Shown piece after piece: positions 15,381-17,308 of a DNA stretch of 17,308 nucleotides; position 1 is the first letter of the stretch, and every line of letters starts with the position of its first letter. The notes below the pieces were generated by a model that saw only the letters and a list, made by a program, of their open reading frames with translations, did no database searches and had not been told where the DNA came from. Made by a program: the position numbers and the translations under genes. This stretch comes from an uncultured Clostridia bacterium (GTDB lineage Bacteria; Bacillota; Clostridia; Oscillospirales; CAG-382): NCBI GenBank assembly GCA_947305675.1, contig CAMZED010000020.1:1-17308 (forward strand). Direction: 5' to 3'.

Positions 15381-15932
15381 ATGTTTGACGTTAAACCGTT
15401 TGAAGAAAGAATGAAAAAAAGCATTTCCGTAATGGAAGAGGATTTCGGTACGATAAGAGTAGGCCGCGCCAACGCAAAACTGCTCGATAAGATCACCGTA
15501 CCCTATTACGGCGTACCCACCGGACTCGACGGAGTCGCCACCATCAAAACGCCCGACGCCCGCACTCTCCTTATCACCCCCTGGGAAACGAGCGTTCTTA
15601 AAGAGATCGAAAAAGCAATACTCGCTTCCGATCTCGGCATCAACCCCCAGAACGACGGCAAAGCTATCCGCCTGAGCTTTCCGGCGCTTACCGAGGAGCG
15701 CAGAAAAGAGCTTACCAAGAAGACGGCTAAAATGGGCGAGGAATGCAAAGTCGCCATACGAAACATCCGCCGCGACGCTAACGACGCCGCCAAAAAGATG
15801 CAAAAAGCTTCCGAGATCACCGAGGACGATCTTAAACAGGCGGAAAAACAGATCCAGGACGTCACCGATAAATATATTAAAGAGGTCGACGTTGTCGTCG
15901 CTAAAAAAGACAAAGATATTATGGAGATATGA
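15381..15932 (+). CDS. frr: Ribosome recycling factor
   Basis: 183 residues, the normal length. With EF-G it splits the post-termination ribosome. The sequence fits the family along its whole length: the N-terminal helix, then GTIRVGRANAKLLDKITVPYYG (about 23-44), the domain II strands with TLLITPWE (about 62-69), LGINPQNDGKAIRLSFPALTEERRKEL (about 85-111) and the long C-terminal helices ending KYIKEVDVVVAKKDKDIMEI. It follows pyrH by 34 bases, the near-universal bacterial order, and precedes uppS by 36. The AT-rich gap before it holds a TATAAT, but at a place where a transcript would lack the ribosome binding site, so I do not call a promoter there. Confidence 0.97.
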   Translation: MFDVKPFEERMKKSISVMEEDFGTIRVGRANAKLLDKITVPYYGVPTGLDGVATIKTPDARTLLITPWETSVLKEIEKAILASDLGINPQNDGKAIRLSFPALTEERRKELTKKTAKMGEECKVAIRNIRRDANDAAKKMQKASEITEDDLKQAEKQIQDVTDKYIKEVDVVVAKKDKDIMEI

Positions 15933-15968
15933 TCGCGCCGGTTTCCGCCGCGAGAGTTTATTCGTACT

Positions 15969-16655
15969 ATGCCTGATTTATCAATTCCCCGCCACGTCGC
16001 AATAATAATGGACGGTAACGGCAGATGGGCGAAAAAACGCCTTCTGCCGCGTACCGCCGGGCACAAGGCAGGGGTGGATTCTTTTGTGAATACCGTCGAC
16101 ACTTGCAGTGATATGGGGCTGGAAGTGTTGACGGTTTATGCCTTTTCAGCCGAGAATTGGAACCGCCCGAAAGACGAAGTCGGCGCGCTGATCGAACTGA
16201 TGGTCAACGGTATCAATAAATACGAGCCCGAAATGATGCGGAAGAACATAAAACTTCGCCTTATGGGCGACCTGTCGCTTTTCGGCGAAAAATGTCGCGG
16301 ATCTCTTGCGGCGGTTCAGCAGCGGCTTTCAAACAATACCGGTATGGTTCTGTGTATCTGCCTTTCATACGGCGGCAGGCAGGAGATCGTAAACGCGGTA
16401 AACGAACTGATAAAAGAGGGAAAAACTTCGGTCACCGCCGACGATATTGCCGGAAGGCTCTATTCATCCGGGCTGCCCGACCCCGATCTGATCATAAGGA
16501 CCGGCGGTGAATGCAGGACGTCGAACTTTCTGCTCTGGCAGTCGGCATACGCCGAATATTATTTCACCGACGTTTTCTGGCCGGATTTCGATAAAAAAGA
16601 ACTGATGCGTGCACTGGAGTCTTACTCGAAGCGCCAACGCCGGTTCGGGAGGTAG
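15969..16655 (+). CDS. uppS: Undecaprenyl diphosphate synthase (cis-prenyltransferase)
   Basis: 228 residues. It builds the C55 lipid carrier for cell wall synthesis from farnesyl and isopentenyl diphosphate, at the inner face of the membrane. Motifs: HVAIIMDGNGRWAKKR (9-24) with catalytic Asp15, LTVYAFSAENWNRP (about 54-67), LSYGGRQEI, PDLIIRTGGECRTSNFLLWQ and the C-terminal RRFGR. All substrate-binding Arg and Glu residues of the family are present. It is slightly short at the N terminus compared with typical 240-250-residue homologues, but the conserved start fits. The ribosome binding site is weak (GAGAG at 15952-15956, about 12 bases upstream), unlike its neighbours, so expression may depend on translation of frr. 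cdsA begins four bases after its stop codon. Confidence 0.96.
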   Translation: MPDLSIPRHVAIIMDGNGRWAKKRLLPRTAGHKAGVDSFVNTVDTCSDMGLEVLTVYAFSAENWNRPKDEVGALIELMVNGINKYEPEMMRKNIKLRLMGDLSLFGEKCRGSLAAVQQRLSNNTGMVLCICLSYGGRQEIVNAVNELIKEGKTSVTADDIAGRLYSSGLPDPDLIIRTGGECRTSNFLLWQSAYAEYYFTDVFWPDFDKKELMRALESYSKRQRRFGR

Positions 16656-16658
16656 CAA

Positions 16659-17308
16659 ATGCTTGTTAGGATAATAACCGCGGCGGCGGCTCTTGCGATA
16701 CTTATTCCCGTGCTGATCTTTACGGGTACGATCGGGTTTTTTATACTTTTCGCGGTGATATCGGCGTTTTCGGTATATGAAATGCTCGGCTGCTGCGGGC
16801 TTCGCAAGAATTATTCGGTTTCGGTACCGTTTATAATCTTCGCCGCTCTCAGCGTCGTTTCGGCGGCGCTTTCGTCCGAGTTTATCCGCGCCGGGCAAAC
16901 CGATCTTGTCCGATTTGCGGCTTTGATCAGCGCCGCAATGGCGGCGGTACCCGTTATTTGGGTGATAATCGTTTCTGTCATTCGCCACGAATCGATCGAA
17001 GCGGACAGGATATTTATGTTCCTTGCGCTTTATATTTATATAACAAAAGGGTTTTCCGATCTCGTCCGTCTGCGCTGTTCCTACGGCGCGGGCGAAGCCG
17101 GGCTGCTTATTGTCGTTTTTGTTCTGGTGATCTCGTGGGGGACCGACACGTTCGCCTATTTCACCGGAATGGCTTTCGGCAAGCGCAAACTCTGCCCTAA
17201 CATTTCTCCCAAAAAGACCGTTGCCGGCGCGGTGGGAGGCACTCTGCTCGGATCCGCCGCCGGGATAGCGGTATTGTTTATCGCGCTCGGAGTTAACACC
17301 CAGACCGT
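16659..17308 (+). CDS. cdsA: Phosphatidate cytidylyltransferase (partial, 3' end outside window)
   Basis: The frame is open from ATG 16659 to the end of the window, 216 complete codons. CdsA makes CDP-diacylglycerol from phosphatidate and CTP, the branch point of phospholipid synthesis. The visible part is a multi-pass membrane protein, with hydrophobic segments at about 5-40, 55-75, 85-108, 118-128, 147-167 and 186-210. It has the family block WGTDTFAYFTG (about 161-171) and ISPKKTVAGAVGG (about 183-195). The C-terminal signature with the KDxGxxLPGHGG-type motif would lie beyond the end. GGGAGGT (16647-16653) overlaps the end of uppS, and the four-residue spacing points to co-translation. 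Its position after uppS is standard. Confidence 0.94.
   Translation, partial: MLVRIITAAAALAILIPVLIFTGTIGFFILFAVISAFSVYEMLGCCGLRKNYSVSVPFIIFAALSVVSAALSSEFIRAGQTDLVRFAALISAAMAAVPVIWVIIVSVIRHESIEADRIFMFLALYIYITKGFSDLVRLRCSYGAGEAGLLIVVFVLVISWGTDTFAYFTGMAFGKRKLCPNISPKKTVAGAVGGTLLGSAAGIAVLFIALGVNTQT

Overview
The window is ordinary chromosomal sequence, probably from an uncultured member of the Clostridia (Bacillota). An Oscillospirales-like gut anaerobe is my best guess, made without any database search. Reasons: AGGAGG-type ribosome binding sites throughout, sigma-A-like TTGxxx-17-TATAAT promoters, free use of ATA and AGG codons in moderately GC-rich DNA, an HtrA with one N-terminal membrane anchor, the clostridial radical SAM plus DUF2344 gene pair, and the pyrH-frr-uppS-cdsA order. 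I see no insertion sequence, phage module, CRISPR array, tRNA or rRNA, and no gap between genes longer than about 200 bases.

Layout. (a) 1-3250, + strand: the end of a membrane-anchored surface protein, a sensor histidine kinase with no response regulator beside it in the window, and an HtrA/DegP-type protease closed by an intrinsic terminator. (b) 3256-5086, - strand: a leaderless amidase with an SH3 domain as its own unit, then a two-gene operon for a cysteine-rich exported protein and a PsbP/DcrB-like lipoprotein, ended by a terminator. (c) 5087-5283: divergent promoters. The rightward one carries a LexA-box-like palindrome over its -35. (d) 5284-13223, + strand: uvrB, an HD-domain phosphohydrolase, uvrA, a TIGR03960-type radical SAM protein and its DUF2344 partner. 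Spacing is tight and the last three genes overlap by 1 and 8 bases. (e) 13220-17308, + strand: a strong promoter, a large lipoprotein that looks like a metalloprotease without its zinc motif, then pyrH, frr, uppS and the start of cdsA.

How the genes work together. UvrB and UvrA are two of the three subunits that recognise damage in nucleotide excision repair; the HD protein between them would act on nucleotides. The kinase and HtrA would form an envelope-stress pair like CssS/HtrA. PyrH supplies UDP, Frr recycles ribosomes, and UppS and CdsA make lipid carriers and CDP-diacylglycerol for the envelope. Most of the window is housekeeping. The points worth a second look are the uvrB-HD-uvrA-radical SAM cluster, the candidate SOS operator, the pseudo-metalloprotease lipoprotein placed where rpsB-tsf is often found, and several variant active or metal sites (amidase, UMP kinase, UvrA).
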